Source: Pseudomonadota bacterium (GTDB taxonomy: Bacteria > Pseudomonadota > Gammaproteobacteria > Burkholderiales > Burkholderiaceae_C). Taken from it: a stretch of 48,553 bases of DNA. The stretch spans positions 1-48,553 of the forward strand of contig JABBOE010000004.1 in the NCBI GenBank assembly GCA_019351955.1, given 5' to 3'. Positions 31,324 through 41,852 of the stretch are shown one piece after another; positions within the stretch are counted from its first letter, which is position 1; every line of letters starts with the position of its first letter. The position numbers and the translations under genes were made by a program. The notes below the pieces were generated by a model, which saw nothing but the letters and a program-made list of their open reading frames with translations, was not told the origin of the DNA and searched no databases.

Positions 31324-31396
31324 TCAAAACTGAGTGAGAGGAATTCAAGACTCAATGAAACTCGACACTCGACACCATCAGTGGCGGTCGCGGGGC

Positions 31397-31424
31397 TTGA
31401 ATTCCCATGCTTTGGCCTTATAAT
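31397..31424 (+). promoter_or_regulatory. groESL promoter (sigma-70-like)
   Basis: TTGAAT and a perfect TATAAT are separated by 16 bp. The CIRCE operator begins at the last base of the -10 element, so the transcription start should fall within CIRCE. Confidence 0.85.
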
Positions 31425-31450
31425 TAGCACTCGCATGAAGTGAGTGCTAG
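31424..31450. promoter_or_regulatory. CIRCE operator (HrcA binding site)
   Basis: TTAGCACTC-N9-GAGTGCTAG matches the CIRCE consensus TTAGCACTC-N9-GAGTGCTAA at 17 of 18 arm positions. HrcA bound here represses groESL until heat shock. It lies about 105 bp upstream of the groES start and immediately after the -10 hexamer. Confidence 0.95.
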
Positions 31451-31554
31451 CGGACGGATGTCTCGAAATCTGACGGTCTCCCCAAGTGCTTAGGCCGGTG
31501 CCATGCACCGGTGTGCGTTCAATCCCTCGAATTCCATCAACAGGAGCAACACGA

Positions 31555-31845
31555 ATGAAATTGCGTCCCTTGCATGACCGCGTGATCGTTAAGCGCGTGG
31601 AACAGGAAACCAAGACGGCTTCGGGCATTTTTATTCCCGACAATGCCGCCGAAAAGCCCGATCAGGGTGAAGTTCTGGCCGTAGGCCCAGGCAAGCGTGA
31701 TGACAAGGGCGAACTGAGCCCCATGTCGGTGAAGGTTGGTGATCGCGTGCTGTTTGGCAAGTATGCCGGGCAGACCGTCAAGGTTGACGGCGACGAATTG
31801 ATGGTGATGCGCGAAGATGACCTGATGGCGGTCATCGAGAAGTAA
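31555..31845 (+). CDS. groS: Co-chaperonin GroES
   Basis: A 96-residue subunit of the heptameric lid of the GroEL chamber. [20 protein letters not shown] at the N-terminus, the mobile loop [16 protein letters not shown], and [20 protein letters not shown] are diagnostic. The ATG at 31555 follows AGGAG. groEL begins 42 bp after the stop. Regulation by HrcA is indicated by the upstream CIRCE element. Confidence 0.98.
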   Translation: MKLRPLHDRVIVKRVEQETKTASGIFIPDNAAEKPDQGEVLAVGPGKRDDKGELSPMSVKVGDRVLFGKYAGQTVKVDGDELMVMREDDLMAVIEK

Positions 31846-33534
<1,689 letters not shown>

Positions 33535-33589
33535 AGCTGTCCAGTGTCTGGGTTGGGCCGCGGCAGCACGCCGAAGCCCTCTCGGTCAT

Positions 33590-33625
33590 GGGCCTGCAGA
33601 CCTTCGGGTTTGCAGGCCCATTTTC
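33590..33625 (+). terminator. Intrinsic terminator of groESL
   Basis: GGGCCTGCA (33590-33598) pairs with TGCAGGCCC (33611-33619) across a 12-base loop and is followed by ATTTTCTTT. Stem plus T-rich tail fits a rho-independent terminator. Confidence 0.85.
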
Positions 33626-33776
33626 TTTGGCGCCGGCTGAGCCGACCTGCCAGCGCCAGAAAGGGGCGATTCAGCGGCAACGAGGGACTGGTCGTGACAA
33701 GCCAAGCGGGCGCTGCAGTTTGCACTCGGGCCGTGTGTGTCCACTACCATGTCGTGACTCGGTTCAAGGGGTTGGA

Positions 33777-34949
33777 ATGCCACGCTTTTGTACCCGATGC
33801 GGCGCGTCGAATCACGACGAGGCCCAATTTTGTAACGGCTGTGGGGCGACGCTGTCCCCGCCGTCCGCCGGAACCGCTTCGGCCTCGACTGAGGCCGAAC
33901 AAGCCCGTTCGGGCATTGCGCCACGGGCTGATGGCGGATCGACGACACAATCTGCGGTGCGCGGTGAGGACGCTGCGCCCGCTGCAGTGAGCCACCCGCC
34001 TTCCGACCAGGGGCATGGGGCACGAGCCGCCGCGCATCCCGAGTCCGATGCCCGGCGCGAGCAGGCCCGCGTGGCCGAGATCGCCGCGAGGATCAAGGTC
34101 CGGGACGAAGCGCGGGCTGCCGCGCGCATTCCCGTGGCGGCTGAAGTCAAGCGCTCGCGAAGGGCGAGCTTGCTGTCGGCGCCCATGAGCGAAAAGGAGA
34201 GCGCTCCCCAGGCGCACTCGGCCAATGGTACTGGGGAGGAGGACGCTGAATTCCCGCCGGCGAAGGTGGAGCGCGCGCGCACGCCCCTGACGCTGCCAGT
34301 GGCTGGCTTGGCCGCGCTGGTGGTCGCCGGGGGCGCTTACTGGTGGATGCACGCGCGCGAAACGGCAATCATGCACGAGGCGGCTTATGCGCCCGTCGTG
34401 GCGAAGACGCAGGCCGCACCAGCTCGGCAGGAACCCCCCAGTGACGTGCCCGCCACGCGGGCCGCAGGCCCTGGCGCTGTGGCCCGCGTGGCTGCGTTGG
34501 CGCCGCACACTGCGCAACAAACAGGCTTAACGACTGCGTCTGACCACGGCAAGCAGCGTGCACATAGCGGCGCTACGCCTGAGGACATGCGGCAGGAAAA
34601 GTCAGGCGCGCAGCGGCGACGCGAGGACATGCAGTCCACGCCTGAGGCGAGAAGTCATGCGGTTGCTGCGCTGCGAACGCATCAACGGCAGGCTGAAGGC
34701 TCGGTGCAGGTGGCCAAGTCCCAGCAGGTGGCGCAACAGTCTTCGCAGCCCGTGCAGGGCCTCCAGGGGCGGGTGGAAGCATTGCGCAAGGCCGTTGCAG
34801 CGTGCCAGACCAAGGCCAACTTTTTCATGCAGGAGTGGTGTATCCAGCGGGTGCGCTGGAAGTATTGCGGAGCTCCGCTGGAGCCGGACCCCCTGTGGGG
34901 CAAGACCCCCGAGTGCCCAAATTCGCAGCACCACCGCATCAACCCCTAA
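33777..34949 (+). CDS. Zinc-ribbon membrane protein of unknown function
   Basis: A 390-residue protein. The N-terminus MPRFCTRCGASNHDEAQFCN then GCGA forms a C-x2-C...C-x2-C zinc ribbon (residues about 5-25). A long, charged, low-complexity segment follows. A single membrane helix is at about residues 174-192 (LTLPVAGLAALVVAGGAYWW). The rest is Ala/Gln/Arg-rich, ending in a conserved-looking Cys-containing tail (AACQTKANFFMQEWCIQRVR and WKYCGAPLEP). The topology suggests a cytoplasmic zinc ribbon and a periplasmic tail. The start follows AAGGGG. I do not recognise a function. The tail resembles uncharacterised domains in Burkholderiales membrane proteins. Confidence 0.75.
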   Translation: MPRFCTRCGASNHDEAQFCNGCGATLSPPSAGTASASTEAEQARSGIAPRADGGSTTQSAVRGEDAAPAAVSHPPSDQGHGARAAAHPESDARREQARVAEIAARIKVRDEARAAARIPVAAEVKRSRRASLLSAPMSEKESAPQAHSANGTGEEDAEFPPAKVERARTPLTLPVAGLAALVVAGGAYWWMHARETAIMHEAAYAPVVAKTQAAPARQEPPSDVPATRAAGPGAVARVAALAPHTAQQTGLTTASDHGKQRAHSGATPEDMRQEKSGAQRRREDMQSTPEARSHAVAALRTHQRQAEGSVQVAKSQQVAQQSSQPVQGLQGRVEALRKAVAACQTKANFFMQEWCIQRVRWKYCGAPLEPDPLWGKTPECPNSQHHRINP

Positions 34950-35075
34950 CCGGTCATGGAGCGCAGTCCTGAGCTGCGGCGCTTTGGTGGTGCCGCAAGG
35001 ATCTGAGTTCGCTTGTTGGTTCACTCCGCCATTGCAACGCATCCCGCCACGAGGGCATGACAAGAGGAGAAGGCA

Positions 35076-35285
35076 ATGACTGTGAGAACAACCGATAACC
35101 TCATCGTGCTATTGCGCAGCTTGATCGCCAGCGCGGAGGTGGGCAAGGCAGTCCAAAAGTCGAGTCAAAAACGCGGCGAGGCGCTTGGCCAGCCCGGCGC
35201 GCGGTCATCCGAACCAGAATCAGTGGCGCCGCAATCCAAAGGTTTTTTCCAGGGGCTCAAAAGTCTGATGCGCTTGCGCGACTGA
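35076..35285 (+). CDS. Small hypothetical protein
   Basis: A 69-residue frame starting with ATG after a strong ribosome binding site (GAGGAGAAGG). It is predicted soluble, Ser/Lys/Arg-rich, without a signal peptide or clear domain. The N-terminal half (TDNLIVLLRSLIASAEVGKA) could form an amphipathic helix. No family is recognised. It lies 126 bp after the zinc-ribbon gene and about 230-250 bp before the patatin-like gene, on the same strand. The ribosome binding site is the main support. Confidence 0.5.
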   Translation: MTVRTTDNLIVLLRSLIASAEVGKAVQKSSQKRGEALGQPGARSSEPESVAPQSKGFFQGLKSLMRLRD

Positions 35286-35539
35286 CATGCAAACCGCACG
35301 CCTTGGCTCGAAGTCGCCCCCGAACGATCGGTCCCGGCGGTCTGAGCCCGGTCTCGGAAGCAGCCGACGTGCCCCGCTGCGATCAAGGTGGCCCCGCGAG
35401 CGATGCTGGCTATGCCGCGATCGGCGCCCTGTGCTGGAGATTTGAGCCGTGGGTGCGACAACGCGCAAGGGGCGGATTGGGCAAGGTCGTCACGAAGGAA
35501 ACCCACTGCACCATGCGGCCCTTCGGTACGCTTGAGCTC

Positions 35540-37822
35540 ATGCGCATGCCTCGACTCATCGCCCGTTGTTTCCTGCTTGGGGCCATGGCACTCGCTGCCG
35601 TGGCAAGGCACCCCGCCGAGGCACAAGGCGGGCCTGCAGAGCCTGCGGCAGCCGAGCACGTCCCCCTTGGCACGGCCGGTGCGCAGTCGGGGCCTCGCAT
35701 CTGCCTGGCGCTTTCTGGCGGCGGCGCTCGCGGACTGGCGCACATTGGTGTGCTGATGGCGCTGCGGGAGCTGCGCGTACCGGTGGACTGCATCGCGGGC
35801 ACAAGCATGGGCGCCATCGTTGGCGGCTTGTACGCAGCAGGGGTCCCGCTGGCTGTCCTGCGCCAGCAGGTGGCCGGGTTGGACTGGAACGCCGTGTTCC
35901 GCGGTCGTCCGCCGCGCGCAGGGCTGGATTTTCAGCGCAAAGTGGGTGACATGCGCATTCCAGGTGGTATCGAGCTCGGCATCAACGAACATGGACAGCT
36001 CAGCCTTCCCGACGCTGCGGTGAACAGCACAGCGCTTGAAACGGTGCTGACCAACCTCACGTTGCAGACCCGTGCGGTGGCTGATTTTGAGGCGCTTCCC
36101 ATTGCGTTTCGAGCGGTGGCCACGAATATGGTCGACGGCAAGAAAGTGGTGCTGCAGCAGGGCAATCTTGCTGCCGCGCTGCGGGCCAGCATGTCGGTGC
36201 CCGGCTTGTTTCCACCCATTGAGGTGCACGGAGCGTTGCTGGGCGACGGCGGGCTGGTGGACAACATGCCCATTGACGTGGCTCGCGCCATGGGTGCGCA
36301 GGTCATCATCGCCGTCAATATCTCGACCCCGCTGGCCTCGCGCAAGGAGCTTGGCAGCATCGTGGGCGTGACAGGGCAGATGATCAGCATTCTGATGGAA
36401 CAGAACGTGAGCGCGCAGCTCGCCACACTGAGGCCAGCCGACGTGCTGATCGACCCTGACCTGGACGGTATTTCCTCGCTGGATTTCGACAAGGGCGAGC
36501 AGGCACTACGCCAAGGTTATGCGGCCACCATGGCGGCTGCACCGCGACTGGCGCGCTACGCGCTATCGCCGCAGGCCTACCTTGCCTGGCGTATTCGCGT
36601 GGACACGCGCGCGCAGCAGTTAGTCGCCGGGTTGTCCGATCGTCCGCTGACCGCCGTGCGCGTGGAGGGTTCGGCGTGGGCGCCAGCGGTCACGCTCGAG
36701 GATAAATTGGCCCAAAAGGCGGGTGAGCCCTTGCAGTACACCGACGTGCATCGAGACCTCGATTTCCTTGCCGGTTTGGGTGATTTTTCCCGCGTCGACT
36801 ATCGTTTGGTTCGCGAAGGTGACGGCGACGCGCTGGTCTATCACGTGGCCGACAAGCCATGGGGACCCAATTTTCTGCGAGTCGGGTTGGGGCTCTACAC
36901 CGATCTTCGCAATCAGACCCGCTTCGAGTTGACGCTCGACCAGCGCCGTCCCTGGCTCAACAGGCTGGGCGGTGAGTGGCGCAACTTCCTGCAACTGGGC
37001 TGGGAAAACCGATGGCTGTCGGAACTGTATCAGCCGGTCAATGCGACGGACACACTGTTCCTAGCCCCCTATCTGGATGTGGATTCGCGGCCGATCGACA
37101 TGTATCGGGGCAACCAGGCCATCGACCGCTACAGGCTGACCACGTCACGCGTGGGGCTGGATTTGGGCATGCCCCTGGCCGATTATGGCGAGCTGCGTTT
37201 GGGCTACAGCGTGGCGCAGATCGCGGCAAACACGATTCTGGGGGCGTCGGACCTCAGCGGCAGCGTGCGCGAGGCCGGGATACGCGCCGTGGCCACGTTC
37301 GACAGGCTTGACCACGCCTATTTCCCGCGCGAGGGCTGGCGCGCCCGCCTCGAGACGTTCAGTGCCGACCGCAAGCTCGGCAGCGCGGCCAACTATGTGC
37401 GCATCGACCTGTCAGGGCAGGCGGACCACAGCTTCGGTCGGCAGACGATCGAGGCGGCTGCACGGCTGGCAAGCTTTCGCGACATCTCCGGCACCGGCTA
37501 CAACTATTTTGCGCTGGGTGGGTTCGACCTGCTTTCGGGTTTTCGCGAAGGCCAGATCATCGGTAACTACCTGGCCTATTTCCGGTTGGGCCTGCGCACC
37601 GAATTGACAACGGCGGGCCTGTTCGGTGGCGCCACCTATGCCGGTTTGAATCTGGAGCGTGGCAACGCCTGGGCCAGCCGGGACCAGATATCCCTGGGGG
37701 ACTTGCGCTCCAGCATCGCCTTGTACCTGGGTGCCGACACGCCGCTGGGGCCGGTGTACTTCGGTATCGGCAAGGCGCCCGGACAGGTGGTGAACTACTA
37801 CCTGATGCTGGGGCGGCCCTGA
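35540..37822 (+). CDS. Patatin-like phospholipase with POTRA and outer-membrane barrel (PlpD-like, type Vd)
   Basis: A 760-residue protein with a signal peptide (about residues 1-28, ending AEA|Q). The patatin domain at about 52-330 has the oxyanion loop SGGGARG, nucleophile Ser89 in GTSMG and catalytic Asp236 in GDGGLVDN. A POTRA-like segment around 370-450 (LTAVRVEGSAWAPAVTLEDK) and a C-terminal beta-barrel of the Omp85/surface-antigen type follow. This order matches PlpD, a type Vd autotransporter lipase. The retained domain order suggests the lipase is displayed at or crosses the outer membrane. ATGs at 35513, 35540 and 35546 are all possible; 35540 gives a compact signal peptide. Confidence 0.88.
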   Translation: MRMPRLIARCFLLGAMALAAVARHPAEAQGGPAEPAAAEHVPLGTAGAQSGPRICLALSGGGARGLAHIGVLMALRELRVPVDCIAGTSMGAIVGGLYAAGVPLAVLRQQVAGLDWNAVFRGRPPRAGLDFQRKVGDMRIPGGIELGINEHGQLSLPDAAVNSTALETVLTNLTLQTRAVADFEALPIAFRAVATNMVDGKKVVLQQGNLAAALRASMSVPGLFPPIEVHGALLGDGGLVDNMPIDVARAMGAQVIIAVNISTPLASRKELGSIVGVTGQMISILMEQNVSAQLATLRPADVLIDPDLDGISSLDFDKGEQALRQGYAATMAAAPRLARYALSPQAYLAWRIRVDTRAQQLVAGLSDRPLTAVRVEGSAWAPAVTLEDKLAQKAGEPLQYTDVHRDLDFLAGLGDFSRVDYRLVREGDGDALVYHVADKPWGPNFLRVGLGLYTDLRNQTRFELTLDQRRPWLNRLGGEWRNFLQLGWENRWLSELYQPVNATDTLFLAPYLDVDSRPIDMYRGNQAIDRYRLTTSRVGLDLGMPLADYGELRLGYSVAQIAANTILGASDLSGSVREAGIRAVATFDRLDHAYFPREGWRARLETFSADRKLGSAANYVRIDLSGQADHSFGRQTIEAAARLASFRDISGTGYNYFALGGFDLLSGFREGQIIGNYLAYFRLGLRTELTTAGLFGGATYAGLNLERGNAWASRDQISLGDLRSSIALYLGADTPLGPVYFGIGKAPGQVVNYYLMLGRP

Positions 37823-37841
37823 GCGTCTGCCACGCGGGGCC

Positions 37842-38585
37842 TCATTCCTGCATGGCCTGGGGTGCGCTTGGGGGTGTGGAGGCGACCGGTTCGCCTGCGC
37901 CATGTCCCGGCGCTTGCAGCCACTCCTCCAGCAACTGGCTGGCTTCGAGCAGGCCTTGTCGTTTGGTGGCCGAGAACATCTGAACCGAGGTGGGGGCCAT
38001 CAGGCCTGCGTGTGCGCCGTTGCGCTGCAGGTCGTCACGCACGGCCTGCGCCTGAGCATGCTGCTGGCTGCGCGTGAGTTTGTCGGCCTTGGTCAGCAGC
38101 ACGTGCACAGGTAACGCGGCGGGCGCCGAGTAACTCAGGAGCGTCCAGTCCAGCGGCGTGAGTCCGTGCCGACTGTCGGCGATGAGGACCAGGCCCACGA
38201 GCTGCGTGCGCTGCGTCAGGTATTGGGCGATAAAGCGCTCCCAGCGCTGCTTGGTGGCCAGTGGCACCGAGGCGTAGCCATAGCCCGGCAAGTCAGCCAG
38301 CAGTCCGGTCGTGGTGCCGCCCAGACCCACGCTGAACAGGTTGATGTGTTGGGTGCGCCCAGGTGTCTTGGAGGAAAAGGCCAACCGGCGCTGGCCGCAC
38401 AAGACGTTGATCGCCGTGGACTTGCCAGCGTTCGATCGCCCGACGAAAGCCACCTCCGGCCAGTCGCTCGCCGGAAGCTGATCGAACTGCGCAGCCGTGG
38501 TGAAAAACCGGGCTGACTGCAGAAGCGGGCTGGTATCGGCCGCGCGCTTGGCCGCGGGTGTGCTGGAATTCCCTATATTCGTCAT
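37842..38585 (-). CDS. engB: Ribosome-biogenesis GTPase EngB (YihA/YsxC)
   Basis: A 247-residue GTPase needed for assembly of the 50S ribosomal subunit. G1 is GRSNAGKS at residues 49-56, G2 is in KTPGRTQHIN, G3 is DLPGYGYA, and G4 is TKAD. The core matches EngB. The N-terminal 40 and C-terminal 30 residues are variable extensions, the last rich in Pro and Ala. It is convergent with the patatin-like gene (19-bp gap) and divergent from the cytochrome c gene. Confidence 0.95.
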   Translation of the reverse strand: MTNIGNSSTPAAKRAADTSPLLQSARFFTTAAQFDQLPASDWPEVAFVGRSNAGKSTAINVLCGQRRLAFSSKTPGRTQHINLFSVGLGGTTTGLLADLPGYGYASVPLATKQRWERFIAQYLTQRTQLVGLVLIADSRHGLTPLDWTLLSYSAPAALPVHVLLTKADKLTRSQQHAQAQAVRDDLQRNGAHAGLMAPTSVQMFSATKRQGLLEASQLLEEWLQAPGHGAGEPVASTPPSAPQAMQE

Positions 38586-38635
38586 GACTTATACATCGTT
38601 AGCATGCGGCATCTTATTCCCCTGTTTGAATCTCC

Positions 38636-39367
38636 ATGCGGCCAGACGAGAAAGGTATGCGCACACTTCCGACTTTTGCACACCGCCGGCGCAAGCCCCT
38701 TCGAGCTGCGCTTGGAGCTCTGGCGCTTGCCTCGACCACAGGGGTGCTGGCGAGCACGGCGCAGGGGGCGACCCCGGCAGGACCGAGCTTCGAGATCTCG
38801 GCCGCAGCGCCGACTGCTGCGCAAATCGCTCACGGCAGGCAACTGGCTCAGACGTGCGCGGGATGCCATGGGCTGGACGGCAATGCGACAAGCGCGCAGT
38901 TCCCGAAGCTGGCGCAGCAGGGCCAAGAGTACATTGCTCAGGAACTCATGCGTTTCAAGGCCGCACCGGGCAAAAAGCCCGAGCGCGTGAACGCCATCAT
39001 GAACGGGATTGCCATGGCGCTATCGCCGCAGGACATGCACGATCTCGCCGCATACTACAGCCGACAACCCATCAAACCCGCCATCGCCTCCAACGCGAAG
39101 TGGGCCAAGGTCGGCACGCAGATTTGGCGCGGGGGCATCGCCGACCGGCAGGTGCCTGCCTGCGCTGCCTGTCATGGACCCGGTGGGCTGGGTATGCCGC
39201 CTCAGTACCCACGCTTGGCTGGGCAATGGTCGGCCTACATCGAAGCGCAGCTGCATGCGTTTCGCACCGGTGCACGCGGCGATTTCACGCCCATGCACGA
39301 CATCGCTTCGCGCATGAGCGACCGTCAGATTCGTGATGTGTCAGATTTTGTTGCAGGTTTGCGGTGA
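38636..39367 (+). CDS. Dihaem cytochrome c4-like protein
   Basis: A 243-residue periplasmic electron carrier with two CxxCH haem c sites, CAGCH and CAACH, in two similar halves. Met axial ligands are probable in each half (MNGIAMALSPQDMHDLAAYY and MHDIASRMSDRQIRDVSDFV). The N-terminal RRRKPLRAALGALALASTTG...AQG is a signal peptide. Cytochrome c4 donates to terminal oxidases. An ATG at 38657 after GAGAAAGG is an alternative start and gives a shorter cytoplasmic end. It is followed on the same strand by the resB-ccsB genes needed to attach its haems. Confidence 0.92.
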   Translation: MRPDEKGMRTLPTFAHRRRKPLRAALGALALASTTGVLASTAQGATPAGPSFEISAAAPTAAQIAHGRQLAQTCAGCHGLDGNATSAQFPKLAQQGQEYIAQELMRFKAAPGKKPERVNAIMNGIAMALSPQDMHDLAAYYSRQPIKPAIASNAKWAKVGTQIWRGGIADRQVPACAACHGPGGLGMPPQYPRLAGQWSAYIEAQLHAFRTGARGDFTPMHDIASRMSDRQIRDVSDFVAGLR

Positions 39368-39450
39368 ACGATTTGCGTGGACAGCGCTCCATGCATGATG
39401 GATTTCCACAAATTGATTGCGGACTTGGCCGGGCCCGGAAGCTGGGATTT

Positions 39451-39459
39451 TGCTATATT
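39451..39459 (+). promoter_or_regulatory. Candidate extended -10 promoter upstream of resB
   Basis: TGCTATATT fits the extended -10 pattern TGnTATAAT with one mismatch. It lies about 190 bp before resB in an otherwise featureless 283-bp gap. No clear -35 element accompanies it. Confidence 0.35.
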
Positions 39460-39650
39460 GCGACGCTCCAATCGCCTTGTGCGCCGAGGCAGCCAGGGTG
39501 GCGTTTGCCTACACCCTGGTGTATGGCCCGGCAACAGGCATGAAAAGGGCCTAAAAGCGGCTGCGGTGGCCCGCGGAAACTGCGCCCGCGCGACCGGCAC
39601 TTGTACGGCCACACCCGACCGGCTCAGCGCCGGCATCTGATCGGCACCAC

Positions 39651-41840
39651 ATGTCTTCCATTTCCAACCTCAGCACCTCCGGTTTGCAGTTGCGCCGCGG
39701 CTCCCGCGCTTGGCGCAGCCTGGTCGAATTGCTGTCGTCCATGCGTTTTGCCATTTCCCTTCTGGTGGTCGTGGCCATCGCCAGCATCATCGGCACGGTG
39801 CTGCAGCAAGGCGAGGCGCTGAGCAACTATGTGGACCAGTTCGGTCCGTTCTGGACGGCCGTGTTCCATCGCATCGATCTGTTCAACGTGTACAGCTCGT
39901 GGTGGTTCCTGCTGATCATGGCTTTCCTTGTGGTGTCCACCACGCTGTGCCTGACGCGCAACACGCCCAAGATCATCGTCGACCTCAGGAGTTTCAAGGC
40001 CAACATCCGTGAGCAGGGGCTGCGTTCGTTCCATGACAAGGCCGAGGTGGAGCAACTGGCCTCGCGCGAGATGACCGTGGCGCATATCGTGAGCGAGCTC
40101 AAAGGCCATGGCTACGCCGTGAAGGTGCAACCCGTGGAGAGCGACCCGCAGGGCGCCACCATGGTGGCGGCCAAGACGGGCGGCCTCAACCGCATCGGCT
40201 ACATCCTTGCGCATAGCGCGTTCGTGCTCATCTGCGTCGGGGGGCTGCTCGATGGCGACATGATGATCAAGCTGCAGATGCTGCTGCTGGGCAAACATGT
40301 GCTGAAGACGAACATGGAAATCTCCCAGGTTCCCAAGCAGAACATCCTTTCCGTGCGCAACCCGACCTACCGCGGCAACCTGTCCATTCCCGAGGGTGGC
40401 AGCTCCAACATGGCTGTTCTCACGATCGGGGATGGATCCGTGCTGCAGCCGCTGCCCTTCATCATCACGTTGAAGAAGTTTGTGGTGGATTTTTACTCCA
40501 CGGGCATGCCGCGCTTGTTCGCCAGCAACGTGGAGATCACCGATCGCAAGACCGGCAAGACCTTTCCGGCCACGATCAAGGTCAACGAACCGCTGACCTA
40601 CGATGACGTGACCGTGTTCCAGTCCGGATTCGATGATGGCGGTTCCCATTTGCAGTTCAAGGCTTGGCCGATGCAGGGGCCAGGTGACAAGGCGTTCACG
40701 CTTGACGGTGATGTCGGCAGCTCGCGCCAGCTGACCAACGGTCAGCAGGCCCTGCGGCTGGAGATCACGGGTTTTCGGCTGATGAACGTGGAGAACATGA
40801 GTGCTGCCCAACAAGGTGGCAGGACGCCCCCCAAGACGGACCTCATGCAGAAGTTCGACCAGCACCTGGGAGCTGCAGTCAAGCGCAACCAGACCAGCAA
40901 GCTTACGAACGTTGGGCCCGCCGTGATCTACAAGCTGCGCGATGCAGCAGGCCAGGCCCACGAGTTCTTTAACTACATGCTTCCTGTTGAACTCGATGGC
41001 ATGAAGATGTTTCTCGCCGGTGAGCGCAGCGAACTCGGTGGTGCGTACCACTATCTGCGCATGCCAGCCGACTCCAAGGACTCGATCGACGGGTGGATGC
41101 GGTTTCGCGCGGCATTGGACAACCCAGCCACCCGCCAGCAGGCCGTGGATGCGTATGTGAAGGATTCCTTGCCGGCTGACGCATCCCCTACGCTGGTCAG
41201 CCAGCTCAAGGACACGGCGGGGCGCACGCTGGATATCTTCGCCGGCGACATCCCGCGCGACCCCAAGAGTGGTGCTCCCCTCGTGAAGGCGCCTGGTGGT
41301 CTGCCCGCGTTGGCCGAGTTCCTCGAGCGCAATGTGCCCAAGGATCAGTTGGCCAAGGCATCGGATGTCTTTATCCGCGTGCTCAACGGTACGCTGTGGC
41401 AGCTCTGGCAGGTCTCTCGGGTGCAGGCGGGCCTGCCGGCGGCCGTCGACAGCCCTGCCAACACGCGCTTTTTCAATGCCGCGGTTCTGGCCCTGTCGGA
41501 TTCGACCTTTTACCCCGCGCCCCTGTACCTGCAACCCACGGACTTCAAGCAGGTTCAGGCGAGCATCTTTCAGGTGGCGCGCGCGCCGGGAAAGACCATC
41601 GTGTATCTGGGCGCCATCCTGCTCATCCTCGGCGTGTTCGCCATGCTCTATATCCGCGAGCGCCGCGCATGGTTTGTCGTGCGCGACAGCGGTGCCTCGG
41701 GCAGCAGGACCCTCATGGCCATGAGCACCAACCGCCGCACGCTCGATTTCGAGAAAGAATTTGAAACCCTCCGCACCGCCACCCTGGGCGTAGGATCACA
41801 AGCGCCGGCTTCAGCATCGCCGGGTTCGGATCAAACCTGA
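39651..41840 (+). CDS. resB: Cytochrome c biogenesis protein ResB (CcsB-type, System II)
   Basis: A 729-residue membrane protein. Helices near residues 30-55 (MRFAISLLVVVAIASIIGTV), 80-105 (WWFLLIMAFLVVSTTLCLTR) and 180-200 precede a large periplasmic domain. A final helix is near residue 650 (TIVYLGAILLILGVFAMLYI). LVELLSSMRFAISLLVVVAI is typical of ResB. With the adjacent CcsB/ResC-like protein it forms the System II haem lyase that carries haem across the membrane and attaches it to CxxCH motifs. The next gene starts 12 bp after its stop, so they are co-transcribed. Confidence 0.95.
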   Translation: MSSISNLSTSGLQLRRGSRAWRSLVELLSSMRFAISLLVVVAIASIIGTVLQQGEALSNYVDQFGPFWTAVFHRIDLFNVYSSWWFLLIMAFLVVSTTLCLTRNTPKIIVDLRSFKANIREQGLRSFHDKAEVEQLASREMTVAHIVSELKGHGYAVKVQPVESDPQGATMVAAKTGGLNRIGYILAHSAFVLICVGGLLDGDMMIKLQMLLLGKHVLKTNMEISQVPKQNILSVRNPTYRGNLSIPEGGSSNMAVLTIGDGSVLQPLPFIITLKKFVVDFYSTGMPRLFASNVEITDRKTGKTFPATIKVNEPLTYDDVTVFQSGFDDGGSHLQFKAWPMQGPGDKAFTLDGDVGSSRQLTNGQQALRLEITGFRLMNVENMSAAQQGGRTPPKTDLMQKFDQHLGAAVKRNQTSKLTNVGPAVIYKLRDAAGQAHEFFNYMLPVELDGMKMFLAGERSELGGAYHYLRMPADSKDSIDGWMRFRAALDNPATRQQAVDAYVKDSLPADASPTLVSQLKDTAGRTLDIFAGDIPRDPKSGAPLVKAPGGLPALAEFLERNVPKDQLAKASDVFIRVLNGTLWQLWQVSRVQAGLPAAVDSPANTRFFNAAVLALSDSTFYPAPLYLQPTDFKQVQASIFQVARAPGKTIVYLGAILLILGVFAMLYIRERRAWFVVRDSGASGSRTLMAMSTNRRTLDFEKEFETLRTATLGVGSQAPASASPGSDQT

Positions 41841-41852
41841 AAGGCTTTCGCC

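Larger units (their letters stand above)
30711..31378 (+). repeat. Direct repeat B (HsdR tail plus downstream hairpin)
   Basis: This is the second copy of the roughly 660-bp repeat at 28678-29340, in the same orientation. It includes the HsdR relic, the same noncoding stretch after the stop codon (CTGAGCTGGATGCGT is shared), and the 31292-31323 hairpin. Its right end lies about 20 bp before the -35 element of the groES promoter. Confidence 0.8.

Noticed and set aside
39624-41534. 636-codon open frame antisense to resB
   Set aside because: It is a shadow of the resB reading frame with no recognisable family or start context.
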